From assembly GCA_938030705.1 (NCBI GenBank), contig CALHIR010000015.1, forward strand, positions 1-52,997: a stretch of 52,997 nt of DNA, read 5' to 3'. Below, piece after piece: positions 7,199 through 14,893 of the stretch (the stretch's first letter is position 1; every line of letters starts with the position of its first letter). The DNA is from Candidatus Poseidoniaceae archaeon (GTDB taxonomy: Archaea > Thermoplasmatota > Poseidoniia > Poseidoniales > Poseidoniaceae). The translations under genes and the position numbers were made by a program. Under the pieces are notes generated by a model. That model saw only the letters and a list, made by a program, of their open reading frames with translations, ran no database searches and was not told the origin of the DNA.

Positions 7199-7930
7199 TC
7201 AACCCCTGATGTTTGACATCCCACCGTCGAGGTGGAGAATTTGGCCAGTCAAATTGTCTGGGGCGGCCGTGAGTAACCAGTGCATGCTTTGAGCGATTTC
7301 TAACGGCTCGTTGATGCGTTTGAGAGGAATCATGCCCACCGAGGCTTCTCGAATGGCCTCCGAGCGTAGAACGGCCCCGCCGAGACGCGTCTCGGTCAGC
7401 CCGGGAGCCACAGCATTGACCCGAAGGCCACGTTGTGCATAGGTCGAAGCCGCCGAACGCACCATGGCCTCAATTCCCCCTTTCGCTGCGGCGATGGCTT
7501 CGTGGTTGGTGAGGCCGTAGCTTCCTGCAACGCTCGACGTGAAGACCATGCGGCCCTCACCGGGTTTCAACATCGCTTTTCCAGCGGTCTTGAGAGCGAG
7601 GAAGGCCGAGGTGAGGTTGGTGTGGAGGACGGCGGTAAAATCCTCAAGTTTGGTTGCATGAGGTGGCCGCAAAGCGATGGAACCGACCAGATGGGCCATG
7701 CCCGATAAGCCATGAGCCCCTTGCTGGGATGCGTGGGCTACGGCGTTTTGAACGACCGATTCGTCCAGAGCGTCGCCTTGAACGAGTTCTGCCCCTTGCT
7801 CAACGAGGGACTTCACACGATCGGCGTCTCGAGCAAGCAATGTCACGCTGTGGCCGTCATTGAGCAAGAGCTCGGCCAAATGACGAGCGATATCGCTGCT
7901 GCCACCAATCAAAAGAAATGATTTGCTCAT
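7199..7930 (-). CDS. Short-chain dehydrogenase/reductase with an atypical active site
   Basis: A 243-aa Rossmann-fold protein starting at the ATG at 7930 (MSKSFLLIGGSSDIARHLAE). The nucleotide-binding GGSSDIA and the segment around Asn105 (LHTNLTSAFLAL) are typical of SDRs. Ser132/Ser133 (FTSSVAGS) is at the usual catalytic serine place and Lys150 is present (AIAAAKGGIEAM). The residue four before the lysine, normally the catalytic tyrosine, is Ile146. The protein ends LHLDGGMSNIRG like ordinary SDRs. It may be a reductase using another acid, or no longer a dehydrogenase. First gene of the redox operon. Confidence 0.85.
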   Translation of the reverse strand: MSKSFLLIGGSSDIARHLAELLLNDGHSVTLLARDADRVKSLVEQGAELVQGDALDESVVQNAVAHASQQGAHGLSGMAHLVGSIALRPPHATKLEDFTAVLHTNLTSAFLALKTAGKAMLKPGEGRMVFTSSVAGSYGLTNHEAIAAAKGGIEAMVRSAASTYAQRGLRVNAVAPGLTETRLGGAVLRSEAIREASVGMIPLKRINEPLEIAQSMHWLLTAAPDNLTGQILHLDGGMSNIRG

Positions 7931-8016
7931 GTATTCATTACACTTCAGGTTCCTTTTATACTGCTGTTTGAAGGGGTTGAACAGCGTTTGAAAAGGGAAC
8001 GGCACGAAAAGTAACC

Positions 8017-8682
8017 ATGTTGCGTGATGCTCATCCAGCCATTCAAGGGATGGTCTGCAGAGCGTCAACGATACACATTCTTGGTGCGGGCCTCAAGCCC
8101 GAAAGGCCTGCGCATCAAGCCATTCATGACCTTCAGGGCAGAGGATGGCGCTTGGTTCCGATTCATCCAAACGACGCTGGGGGGGCCATTCTAGGCAGAC
8201 CCATTCGGGCTTCCATTGAAGATGGAATTCTTCCCGAGGTGGTGGTTTTTTTCCTTGCTGCCGAACGGGCAAAACAGGCCGTGTTGGAACTCATCATGAA
8301 ATTTGACAGTCAGACCATGCCATTGCTTTGGTTCCAACCCGGGTCGGAACACGAAGAAGTCCTTGAAATGTTGAACGAAGCGGGCATTCTTCACATCGTT
8401 GATGATTGCATCGTCCGGTTTATTCAACGCCACCATTTGGAAAGCCAGCACGGCCTTGAACCGAGCCCATGGTGCTTACAGGTCTCCTCTGACGACGGAA
8501 GCGGTTGTTCGATCTGGACCGTGGAGTCTGCGTCAGCATCGAAGCGGGCTCCGACCACGGCCTTGGAATGGTGCGGTGATTTCGTTGACCTTGAGCAATC
8601 CAATCATACCGTTGCTCGGTACGTTCGTTCGTTGGCAGAGCCAAATGAAACCATGGATAACTTGGCTCATCGCTTGAGTTGA
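8017..8682 (+). CDS. CoA-binding domain protein (Rossmann fold, YccU-like) with C-terminal extension
   Basis: A 221-aa protein. Residues about 17-130 resemble the single-domain CoA_binding_2 family: IHILGAGLKPERPAHQAIHDL, then GWRLVPIHPN, the GRPIRASIED segment and an EVVVFFLAA strand. In that family the fold binds CoA or a related nucleotide and the role is poorly defined. About 85 extra residues at the C-terminus (from PSPWCLQVS) have no recognised fold. ATG at 8017 is the first start; the gene diverges from the SDR gene at 7930 and so shares its promoter region. It ends 8 bp short of the converging dehydrogenase-like gene. Confidence 0.7.
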   Translation: MLRDAHPAIQGMVCRASTIHILGAGLKPERPAHQAIHDLQGRGWRLVPIHPNDAGGAILGRPIRASIEDGILPEVVVFFLAAERAKQAVLELIMKFDSQTMPLLWFQPGSEHEEVLEMLNEAGILHIVDDCIVRFIQRHHLESQHGLEPSPWCLQVSSDDGSGCSIWTVESASASKRAPTTALEWCGDFVDLEQSNHTVARYVRSLAEPNETMDNLAHRLS

Positions 8683-8689
8683 ATCGGCT

Positions 8690-9757
8690 TCACCCGGACA
8701 ACGGTGTAGCGTCGATGGTGTAAAGCGACCCCCCGTTGCCAAAAATGGCGTAATAGAGCGTACCGTCTGGATGAAACACGAGAGGGAGGGGCGTTCCGGC
8801 ATCCCATGCAAAACGGGTGATTTCGGTGGTATAAGTCGCAGCCGTATCACCGGGGCGTACGTCAATTCGAAGAATTTCATGGCCCTGGGGGAGGAGGGTG
8901 TTCCACGAACCGTAAACGGTGGCGTAAAGGGTGAACCCTTCGGCCGGAGACAGCCCAGGCAGTGGTGAATGAAGCGGGCGAACATCAAGGCCGTTCATCG
9001 AGGTGTGCGGCGTCCAAGCGCCAATCGGGGCTTGTGTTCCCGCAGGAACCGGCGTTGCTGGTTCGTCGTCTGGCCAACCATAATTTTCCCCGGGAATCAT
9101 GAAGTTCAATTCTTCTGGCGGATGGTCGCCCTCCCAATCTCTCCCGTTATCGGTGAAGAAATAGCCATGGCCATCAACCCACACCCCATCAAAGGAATTC
9201 CGAACGCCGTTCACCAAAACGCCGTGCTCGCCTGTGGTGGCGTTTACCCAAAGCAAGGCTGCATTTCGCTCGTCGCTTTCATCGCAAACATTGCAGGTTG
9301 AACCGCTGTGCCAGAGGAGCGTACCGTTTGGCAGGATGTCAACGGTGTTTGTTTGGTGATTGCCGACCGGAATACCACCAACCAACGTCCGCTCTTCAAT
9401 CAAAAGACCGTCGGACGAAAGCGTGTAGGCCGACAGTTTTCCTGCTTCCGAAACGAAGGCTTGACCGTCTGCAAGGGCAAGACCGTGCGGTCGGTCCAAA
9501 CCGTCGAGCAATGTACGCCGTTGGTCGGTTTCGATGTTGAGTTCAAGGATGGCCCCTCGGTCTCGGTCGCAGATGAACAAATGGGTATCGTTGGCCCAGA
9601 CCAAACAGGTCGGGCCGCCCAAATCCGACGCAACCAAATGAACTTCGTAACCATCAATGACGGTCGGTTCGTTTCCAGAGACGTAGGGATAGAGTTGTCG
9701 CGCCATCAAAAGGGCGACAAGAAACAACGCCACGGCCAGGAGATGACGACGCATCAT
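8690..9757 (-). CDS. Exported PQQ glucose/sorbosone dehydrogenase-like beta-propeller protein
   Basis: 355 aa with an N-terminal signal anchor (HLLAVALFLVALLMARQLYP), then a six-bladed-propeller type fold of the glucose/sorbosone dehydrogenase and NHL group. Signature-like segments are VASDLGGPTCLVW, LDRPHGLALADG, DPxN-like turns, PEELNFMIPGENYGWP (a hallmark of this family), and GTLYYAIFGNGGSLYTI near the end. Family members oxidise sugars with PQQ, but many homologues have unproven activity. It acts outside the cytoplasm. It is the third gene of an operon after two other exported proteins (12-nt gap), suggesting a joint envelope role. Confidence 0.8.
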   Translation of the reverse strand: MMRRHLLAVALFLVALLMARQLYPYVSGNEPTVIDGYEVHLVASDLGGPTCLVWANDTHLFICDRDRGAILELNIETDQRRTLLDGLDRPHGLALADGQAFVSEAGKLSAYTLSSDGLLIEERTLVGGIPVGNHQTNTVDILPNGTLLWHSGSTCNVCDESDERNAALLWVNATTGEHGVLVNGVRNSFDGVWVDGHGYFFTDNGRDWEGDHPPEELNFMIPGENYGWPDDEPATPVPAGTQAPIGAWTPHTSMNGLDVRPLHSPLPGLSPAEGFTLYATVYGSWNTLLPQGHEILRIDVRPGDTAATYTTEITRFAWDAGTPLPLVFHPDGTLYYAIFGNGGSLYTIDATPLSG

Positions 9758-9769
9758 ACCGTTCGTGCC

Positions 9770-10684
9770 TCAGCCTTGATTTTCAACGATTCGCACTGAT
9801 TGTCCCTCATAGAGAAGGTTCACCCGAATCTGCTGGCCTTCCTGGACGATGTTGACGTCGTGTTCGACAAGTTGGATGGTCTCCGTGCTGTTCCAGTACA
9901 CCAGGTCGTCATCACCTGCTACAATCAAGCAAGAGGAGGGGGACACGAGGGACGGATCGCTGAGGGCAGGAAACTGTTCGCTGTTCAGAGAAGCGATTCG
10001 CATGGTGGGGTGGCGGCTTTCGTCAGCATCGTTGTAATAACTCACAAACTGAAGTTTGTAGAGCGCATCGTCCATCTCGAAGAGATAAACGCCATCTTTT
10101 GGGTTCACTCGATGCACGGCGAGATCATAATCGTACCACTCGAGACGGTCTTCGGTGTTGTTGTTCAGATCAATTTCGCCCTGTTCTTTGATGTCTTCGA
10201 AAACACCGCCTTCCACGAAGGCCCACGAGACATTTGGTCCGAGGAACACATCGGTCTTGGAGAATCGCATGGTGTGCGTGGACTCGTTTCCAGTTCGCTG
10301 CCGGGGCAGGTCAAGATAGGTGTAGGTTTCTTCATCGGTAGCGTCAACAACGGTTGTGAACGTCAACCCGTCGGCCCCCAGCTTGGGCTGCACCTTGGCG
10401 GTGGATGCGGTGTCAATTGACTGTGCACCAAAACCACAAGCGTACGGCGTACCGTTCACCACGACTTCCACGGTCAGGGACGACCACAACAGCGCCTCGG
10501 CTCCATCTTCAAAACCAAGGGTGGCGATTGCGTCAGAGGCACCTGAGGAGCCGTTCTCTCTCAGTGATAAAACGGCTGTATTGTCCGTTCCTCGATCCTC
10601 TTCGTAGCTGGCCACGAGGGAAGCCCATACGGCAACCACGATGAGAAGAGCAAGGCCCAGGGCAGATGCCAGGCGTTTGAGCAT
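9770..10684 (-). CDS. Hypothetical exported or membrane-anchored protein, 304 aa
   Basis: No family is recognised. A hydrophobic N-terminal segment (SALGLALLIVVAVWASLVASY) is a signal peptide or anchor. The remaining 275 residues are acidic and beta-rich with many aromatic residues (TYTYLDLPRQRT, LEWYDYDLAVHR, LYKLQFVSYYNDAD), and only one Cys pair appears plausible (ACGFGAQS and SSCLIVAGDDD). It starts 16 nt after the fasciclin-cupredoxin gene and ends 12 nt before the dehydrogenase-like gene, so the three form one transcription unit of exported proteins. Confidence 0.65.
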   Translation of the reverse strand: MLKRLASALGLALLIVVAVWASLVASYEEDRGTDNTAVLSLRENGSSGASDAIATLGFEDGAEALLWSSLTVEVVVNGTPYACGFGAQSIDTASTAKVQPKLGADGLTFTTVVDATDEETYTYLDLPRQRTGNESTHTMRFSKTDVFLGPNVSWAFVEGGVFEDIKEQGEIDLNNNTEDRLEWYDYDLAVHRVNPKDGVYLFEMDDALYKLQFVSYYNDADESRHPTMRIASLNSEQFPALSDPSLVSPSSCLIVAGDDDLVYWNSTETIQLVEHDVNIVQEGQQIRVNLLYEGQSVRIVENQG

Positions 10685-10700
10685 GCGAATGGCCCTTTCC

Positions 10701-12272
10701 TCAAAGGTCTTCTCGGCTTTGACGGCCCATCAAGGCCAAGGCCCCGATGACAGCGATTACGGTGGAGATGACCATGAAGCCGGGGGTGTCTTCACCCTCG
10801 TCGGCTGGTTCTGCTGCGGGCTGTGCCCCTCCATCACCGACCACCACTTCACCGAACATGTCCAAGCCGATGTGGGGCTCGCAAGCATAGTAGAACGTGG
10901 TGTTTTCAGTAAACGTGTGCGAGAAGGCCACGGTGGACGAAGCGGCTCCGGAGGTGACGCCGCCGTCAACATAGGTGGTTGACTTGAAGCCGTCCACTTC
11001 CTTGACATTGTGCGGCATGCTTGCGTCGGTCCAAGACCAACACACCGTTTCGCCGACCTCGATGTTCACGACCGTTGGCGTAAAGGCGTAGTTGGCGTCA
11101 ACACCAACGGTAGCAGCGCAATCAACACCGGCGAACGGGTCAACTTCTTCAGGTTCATCTACCGGTGGGAAGAGAACCTGGTCAATGACGTGAATCACGC
11201 CGTTCGAGGCGGGGACGTCGGCAATGGTTACATTCGCACCGTTCACGGTGACACCGGACTCGCCAACGATGATCGTCAGGTTGTCGCCATTGGCTGCGGC
11301 CACGGTGCTGGTGCCATTCGCAAGGTCGCTGGAAGCAACCGTGCTGGCCACGACATGGTGGAGCAGAATGTCAGCCAGGACGGCAATTTCTTCGGGCGTG
11401 TCGAAACTTGCCAAATCAATACCGGCTGCTGCAAACGCATCATCGCTCGGGGCAAAAATCGTGTAGCTGTCGTTTCCGCTCACGGTAGCGACAAGATCAG
11501 CGGTTGTCAGGGCAGCGACGAGTGAAGTGTGGATGGTTGTGGCTGCGGCCGTCATGGCGAGGTTTACTGCGGGCGTCCACATGTAGCCTTCACAAATCGC
11601 CTGAGTGACGTCGGCAAGGGCGTGGGTGACACTGTTGTAGCAACCCGTAACGTTTTGGCCGTTCATCTCGTAATCTTCCAAATACGTGTAGGCGCCACAG
11701 GTGGCTTCATCAGCACCGACGACGATGGTGTGGGTGACAACGTTGTAGCAAATCACTCCCGGTGGGCCCTGGGGAGATGGCTCGTCAGCTGGTGGGGTCA
11801 GCACTTTATCGATGACGTGGATAACGCCGTTGCTGGCGTTGACGTCTGCGATGGTGACGGTAGCGTCGTTGATGAGAACCGTCCCGTTCGAGACGGTGAA
11901 CGTAGCGTCGTCGCCGTTGAGCATGGTGGCTACGAGCCCGTCGGTGACGCTCGCAGCATCAACAGCGCCAGCGAGAACGTGGTACGTCAGGATGTCTACG
12001 AGGGTGGCATTGGCTTCGTCGTTGTCAAAGGTGGAGAGGTCGATGCCAGCCTCTGCGAAGGCGGCATCGGTTGGTGCGAAGACCGTGAACGGGCCATCGC
12101 CTTGGAGCGTCTCGACCAAACCGGCATGGGCCAGTGCTGCCACGAGCGAGGCGTGGTCGCCGGTCGCTTCCGCGTTGGCGGGTATGTCTTTGGTTTCATC
12201 AGCCGCAACACCGAAAGCGACGGTTGAAAGGCTAAGGCAGGCAATCATGAGGAGCGTTAGAGCACGGTTCAT
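10701..12272 (-). CDS. Surface protein with two fasciclin domains and a blue-copper (cupredoxin) domain
   Basis: 523 aa from the ATG at 12272; a CTTAAGTA box about 25 nt upstream supports this leaderless start. Order: signal peptide (1-23); fasciclin domain 1 (about 38-160, with PFTVFAPTDAAF and GVIHVIDKVL); a Cys-containing linker (174-230); fasciclin domain 2 (about 247-370, with YTIFAPSDDAF and GVIHVIDQVL); cupredoxin domain (about 385-480) with type I copper ligands H421, C464, H467 and M472 (MPHNV; YYACEPHIGLDM); then TPGF plus a hydrophobic segment and a basic end, resembling a PGF-CTERM sorting signal. Fasciclin domains mediate adhesion and the cupredoxin should carry electrons at the surface. 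First of three exported-protein genes. Confidence 0.9.
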   Translation of the reverse strand: MNRALTLLMIACLSLSTVAFGVAADETKDIPANAEATGDHASLVAALAHAGLVETLQGDGPFTVFAPTDAAFAEAGIDLSTFDNDEANATLVDILTYHVLAGAVDAASVTDGLVATMLNGDDATFTVSNGTVLINDATVTIADVNASNGVIHVIDKVLTPPADEPSPQGPPGVICYNVVTHTIVVGADEATCGAYTYLEDYEMNGQNVTGCYNSVTHALADVTQAICEGYMWTPAVNLAMTAAATTIHTSLVAALTTADLVATVSGNDSYTIFAPSDDAFAAAGIDLASFDTPEEIAVLADILLHHVVASTVASSDLANGTSTVAAANGDNLTIIVGESGVTVNGANVTIADVPASNGVIHVIDQVLFPPVDEPEEVDPFAGVDCAATVGVDANYAFTPTVVNIEVGETVCWSWTDASMPHNVKEVDGFKSTTYVDGGVTSGAASSTVAFSHTFTENTTFYYACEPHIGLDMFGEVVVGDGGAQPAAEPADEGEDTPGFMVISTVIAVIGALALMGRQSREDL

Positions 12273-12318
12273 GCCCAATTCCCAAAACTGATGGTACTTA
12301 AGGCGCGGTATTTTTCCT

Positions 12319-13572
12319 TCAAACAAATGGCGACCGGTATTCGTGAACATCAGCAGCAATACGCAATAATTGATTGTATTTTGCAACCCGATCCGAACGC
12401 GCCGGAGCCCCTGTTTTGATTTGGCCCGCTCGTGTCCCTACGGCGAAGTCCGCAATGGTCACGTCCTCAGATTCACCGCTTCGATGAGACACGACGTTCT
12501 TCATGCCATTGCTTGAGGCGAGATCCATTGCTTCAAGGGTCTCGGTGATGGTGCCGACTTGATTTACTTTGACGAGCATGGCGTTGGCTGCTCCCAACTC
12601 AATGCCTTGCGAAAGGCGCTCGGATTGGGTCACAAAGAGGTCATCGCCAACAGTTTGAACTCGATGGCCGTATCGTTTTGTGAAGGTGGACCACCCTCGC
12701 CAGTCGTCTTCTCCAAACCCGTCTTCGATGGAGAGGATGGGGTAATCGTCCAACCATTGGCCGTACATCTCAACCAAGTCATCAGAAGACAACACATTAC
12801 CTTCCATGTGATAGCCATCATCCTTGAGAAATTCTGTCGAGGCGACATCAAGGGCAATACCGATTTCTTCAGTTGAATACCCAGCACCTTCAATGGCGCG
12901 AACCATGTACTTCAGGCCGTCCTCGTTGGCAGGGAGGTTTGGTGCAAATCCACCCTCGTCGCCAATACCACCCAAAAGGCCGTCTTTCTTGAGTTCAGCT
13001 TTGAGGGCGTGATAGGTCTCAACACCTGCTCGCAGCCCTTCTTGAAACGTATCAAAACCGTGAGGCATGACCATGAATTCCTGGACATCAACGTTTGAAG
13101 CAGCATGGGCGCCACCGTTGAGAATGTTGAGCATGGGGACGGGCATTAACCCGCCAGCGACGCCACCGACATATTTCCAGAGCGGAAGTTCGTGAAAGGC
13201 AGCACCAGCATGGAGGCAAGCCATGGAAGCCCCCAGCATGGCATTCGCACCTACATTGGATTTGTTGGGCGTCCCATCGAGTTCAATCATGACCTCATCG
13301 ATGATGCGTTGTTCATCAACCGGCAGACCCACAAGCGCTTCCTCAAGGTGATCCTTCACGTTGTTCACAGCCTTTGAAACGCCTTTTCCAAGATATACCT
13401 CGCTGTCGCCGTCCCGAAGTTCAAGCGCCTCATAAGCCCCGGTTGAGGCCCCAGAAGGTACAATGGCTCGGCCGAGAAGATTGCCATCGACAAAACAATC
13501 CACCTCAACGGTGGGCTGACCCCGACTGTCCAACACCATGCGTGAATCGAGGCCTGAGATGTGTCCTGCCAT
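12319..13572 (-). CDS. eno: Enolase (phosphopyruvate hydratase)
   Basis: Interconverts 2-phosphoglycerate and phosphoenolpyruvate in the cytoplasm (glycolysis and gluconeogenesis). Full length at 417 aa. Diagnostic segments are VPSGASTGAYEALELRDGD (mobile loop), the metal-binding Asp in IALDVASTEF, SIEDGFGEDDW (metal Glu/Asp), VGDDLFVTQSERL, the family signature MLVKVNQVGTITETLEA, and VSHRSGESEDVTIADFAVG with the catalytic HRSGE. The gene starts at the ATG at 13572 and shares a divergent 206-bp region with the Lrp-type regulator. It lies 46 nt upstream of the fasciclin gene, which has its own promoter. Confidence 0.97.
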   Translation of the reverse strand: MAGHISGLDSRMVLDSRGQPTVEVDCFVDGNLLGRAIVPSGASTGAYEALELRDGDSEVYLGKGVSKAVNNVKDHLEEALVGLPVDEQRIIDEVMIELDGTPNKSNVGANAMLGASMACLHAGAAFHELPLWKYVGGVAGGLMPVPMLNILNGGAHAASNVDVQEFMVMPHGFDTFQEGLRAGVETYHALKAELKKDGLLGGIGDEGGFAPNLPANEDGLKYMVRAIEGAGYSTEEIGIALDVASTEFLKDDGYHMEGNVLSSDDLVEMYGQWLDDYPILSIEDGFGEDDWRGWSTFTKRYGHRVQTVGDDLFVTQSERLSQGIELGAANAMLVKVNQVGTITETLEAMDLASSNGMKNVVSHRSGESEDVTIADFAVGTRAGQIKTGAPARSDRVAKYNQLLRIAADVHEYRSPFV

Positions 13573-13749
13573 GAGGTTCCCTCATCGTCGGCGAGGGTCA
13601 GCCGCTCTTTGAATGAAGCGGGGTTTTCCCGTCTCTTCGCTCCGAGAAGAAGCAGGGGCTGGGAGCTGTTTTTACACAAAAAAACGCAGGAAAAAGGCAT
13701 AATTTTCTATTTTATGTTCAGAAAACAGCCCCAATGTGTAAGAAAAGGT

Positions 13750-13759
13750 TTGAAATAGG
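13750..13759 (+). promoter_or_regulatory. TATA-like element for the Lrp-type gene
   Basis: TTGAAATAGG is centred about 25 nt upstream of the ATG at 13779. It is identical to the element before tRNA-Cys. A GGTGAG ribosome site also precedes the start, so the message may have a very short leader. Confidence 0.4.
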
Positions 13760-13778
13760 ATTTTGCTAACGGTGAGTC

Positions 13779-14201
13779 ATGCCCCGCATCGCCGAGATTG
13801 ACAGAGCCATCCTTGCCCAACTGCGAAAGAACGGACGAATGTCCTACGTTGACTTGGCATCAAAGGTTGAGGCCAGTGAACGAACGGTTCGCACGCACAT
13901 ACGAAACATGGAAGAAAACGGGACCATCCGTGGCTACACCATCCGAGAGGGGGGCGTGGGCCTCACCGCCTTGGTTCGAATCAAAGTATCTCCAGGTTCC
14001 GAAATCGGCTCCTTCGCCTCTGAAGTAACGGGCTGGGAAGGGGTGGAAATCGTCTACGAAGTTTCTGGAGAAGCCGACCTTGTCGCTCTTGTTCACGTTG
14101 ATGACACCATGGCTTTGCGAGCATTGTTGGACAAAATGTGGCTGGCCGCCCCCAATGAAATTGCAAGCACCACCACCGAACTGGTTCTGGAGCAGTATTG
14201 A
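13779..14201 (+). CDS. Lrp/AsnC-family transcriptional regulator
   Basis: 140 aa. The N-terminal helix-turn-helix (residues about 5-55: IDRAILAQLRKNGRMSYVDL followed by VEASERTVRTHIRNMEENG) is followed by the ligand-binding and oligomerising RAM domain (about 65-140; LTALVRIKVSPG, VYEVSGEADLVALVHVD). Family members bind amino acids or other small metabolites and regulate metabolic genes, often including their own. GGTGAG lies just upstream of the ATG at 13779. It is divergent from enolase, so control of that promoter or of itself is plausible but not shown. Confidence 0.92.
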   Translation: MPRIAEIDRAILAQLRKNGRMSYVDLASKVEASERTVRTHIRNMEENGTIRGYTIREGGVGLTALVRIKVSPGSEIGSFASEVTGWEGVEIVYEVSGEADLVALVHVDDTMALRALLDKMWLAAPNEIASTTTELVLEQY

Positions 14202-14204
14202 GGT

Positions 14205-14297
14205 TCACTCTTCCTCAGAAGGTGGTGAATAGTCAATGCCGCAAGAGCGGCACACCATGTTGTCATCCCAATCGCATTGACGACGGCAACCAGACAT
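14205..14297 (-). CDS. Cys-rich microprotein, 30 aa (possible zinc-binding knuckle)
   Basis: A short frame with Cys at residues 4, 8, 16 and 19 (SGCRRQCDWDD, MVCRSCGIDYS). The pattern C-x3-C-x7-C-x2-C resembles a truncated zinc ribbon. It begins 5 nt after the TGA of the thioredoxin-fold gene, with TGAGCAG as a weak ribosome site, and ends 3 bp from the convergent Lrp-type gene. The tight fit between two genes and the four cysteines argue for a real gene, but 30 residues is too short to be sure. Co-expression with a thioredoxin-like protein hints at redox or metal handling. Confidence 0.5.
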   Translation of the reverse strand: MSGCRRQCDWDDNMVCRSCGIDYSPPSEEE

Positions 14298-14302
14298 TCT
14301 GC

Positions 14303-14845
14303 TCACGCCTTCCATTTCACCGAACAACCGATGGATTCGGTGTAGTCAACCGACGGGGCTTCACCGCCGAGCATGGCGTCGATAGCATCGGCCAACTCAG
14401 TTGAGGAAACCTCGTTGGGGTTGCGTGGGCTGTCGTCCATTCGCCCCTGATAGACCAAACGGTCTTCTGCATCGAACAAGAAAAACTCCGGGGTTCGCTT
14501 GGCATCGTAGGCATGAGCAACGGTTTGGGTCGCATCGTGAAGGTAGGGATAGGGCATGCCACCTTCAGCACGCTTGACCATGTGCTCGAAAGAATCGTTC
14601 TCGTACACGACCGGATCGTTGGAATTGATGCCAACGAAACCAATGCCCTTGGCTTGACAAGAGGTTGCCATGGCGTTGATTCGCCCGACGCTTGCCACCA
14701 CGTACGGACAATGATTGCATTCGAAAAGAACCAGCGTGCCATGTTCCATTTTCGCGTCCTCAAAAGACATCGTGGACGGGCCCGTGTTGGGGTTGGCGTT
14801 GGGGAGTTCAAAGGCAGGGGCTGTATCTCCGGTTGAGAGGGGCAT
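14303..14845 (-). CDS. Thioredoxin-fold protein, AhpC/TSA-like
   Basis: 180 aa, cytoplasmic. It opens like peroxiredoxins (MPLSTGDTAPAFELPN) and has the redox site in FECNHCPYVVAS, a C-x2-C motif (ECNHCPY) at about residues 53-56. The rest matches the thioredoxin-family group of about 180-200 aa with GIGFVGINSND, a YPYLHDATQTVAHAYDAKRTPEFFLFD segment (cis-Pro TPEFF) and GRMDDSPRNPNEV. Likely a thiol-disulfide oxidoreductase or peroxide-related enzyme; the substrate is unknown. The Cys-rich microprotein follows directly. Confidence 0.88.
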   Translation of the reverse strand: MPLSTGDTAPAFELPNANPNTGPSTMSFEDAKMEHGTLVLFECNHCPYVVASVGRINAMATSCQAKGIGFVGINSNDPVVYENDSFEHMVKRAEGGMPYPYLHDATQTVAHAYDAKRTPEFFLFDAEDRLVYQGRMDDSPRNPNEVSSTELADAIDAMLGGEAPSVDYTESIGCSVKWKA

Positions 14846-14893
14846 GGTGGCCCCTCAACGTTCATCGCTCAAAATGGCTTGCTTCTCTGCCCC

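Noticed and set aside
12273-12386. N-terminal extension of the fasciclin-cupredoxin protein to 12386
   Set aside because: It runs into the enolase gene and precedes a clear signal peptide and TATA box that support ATG 12272.
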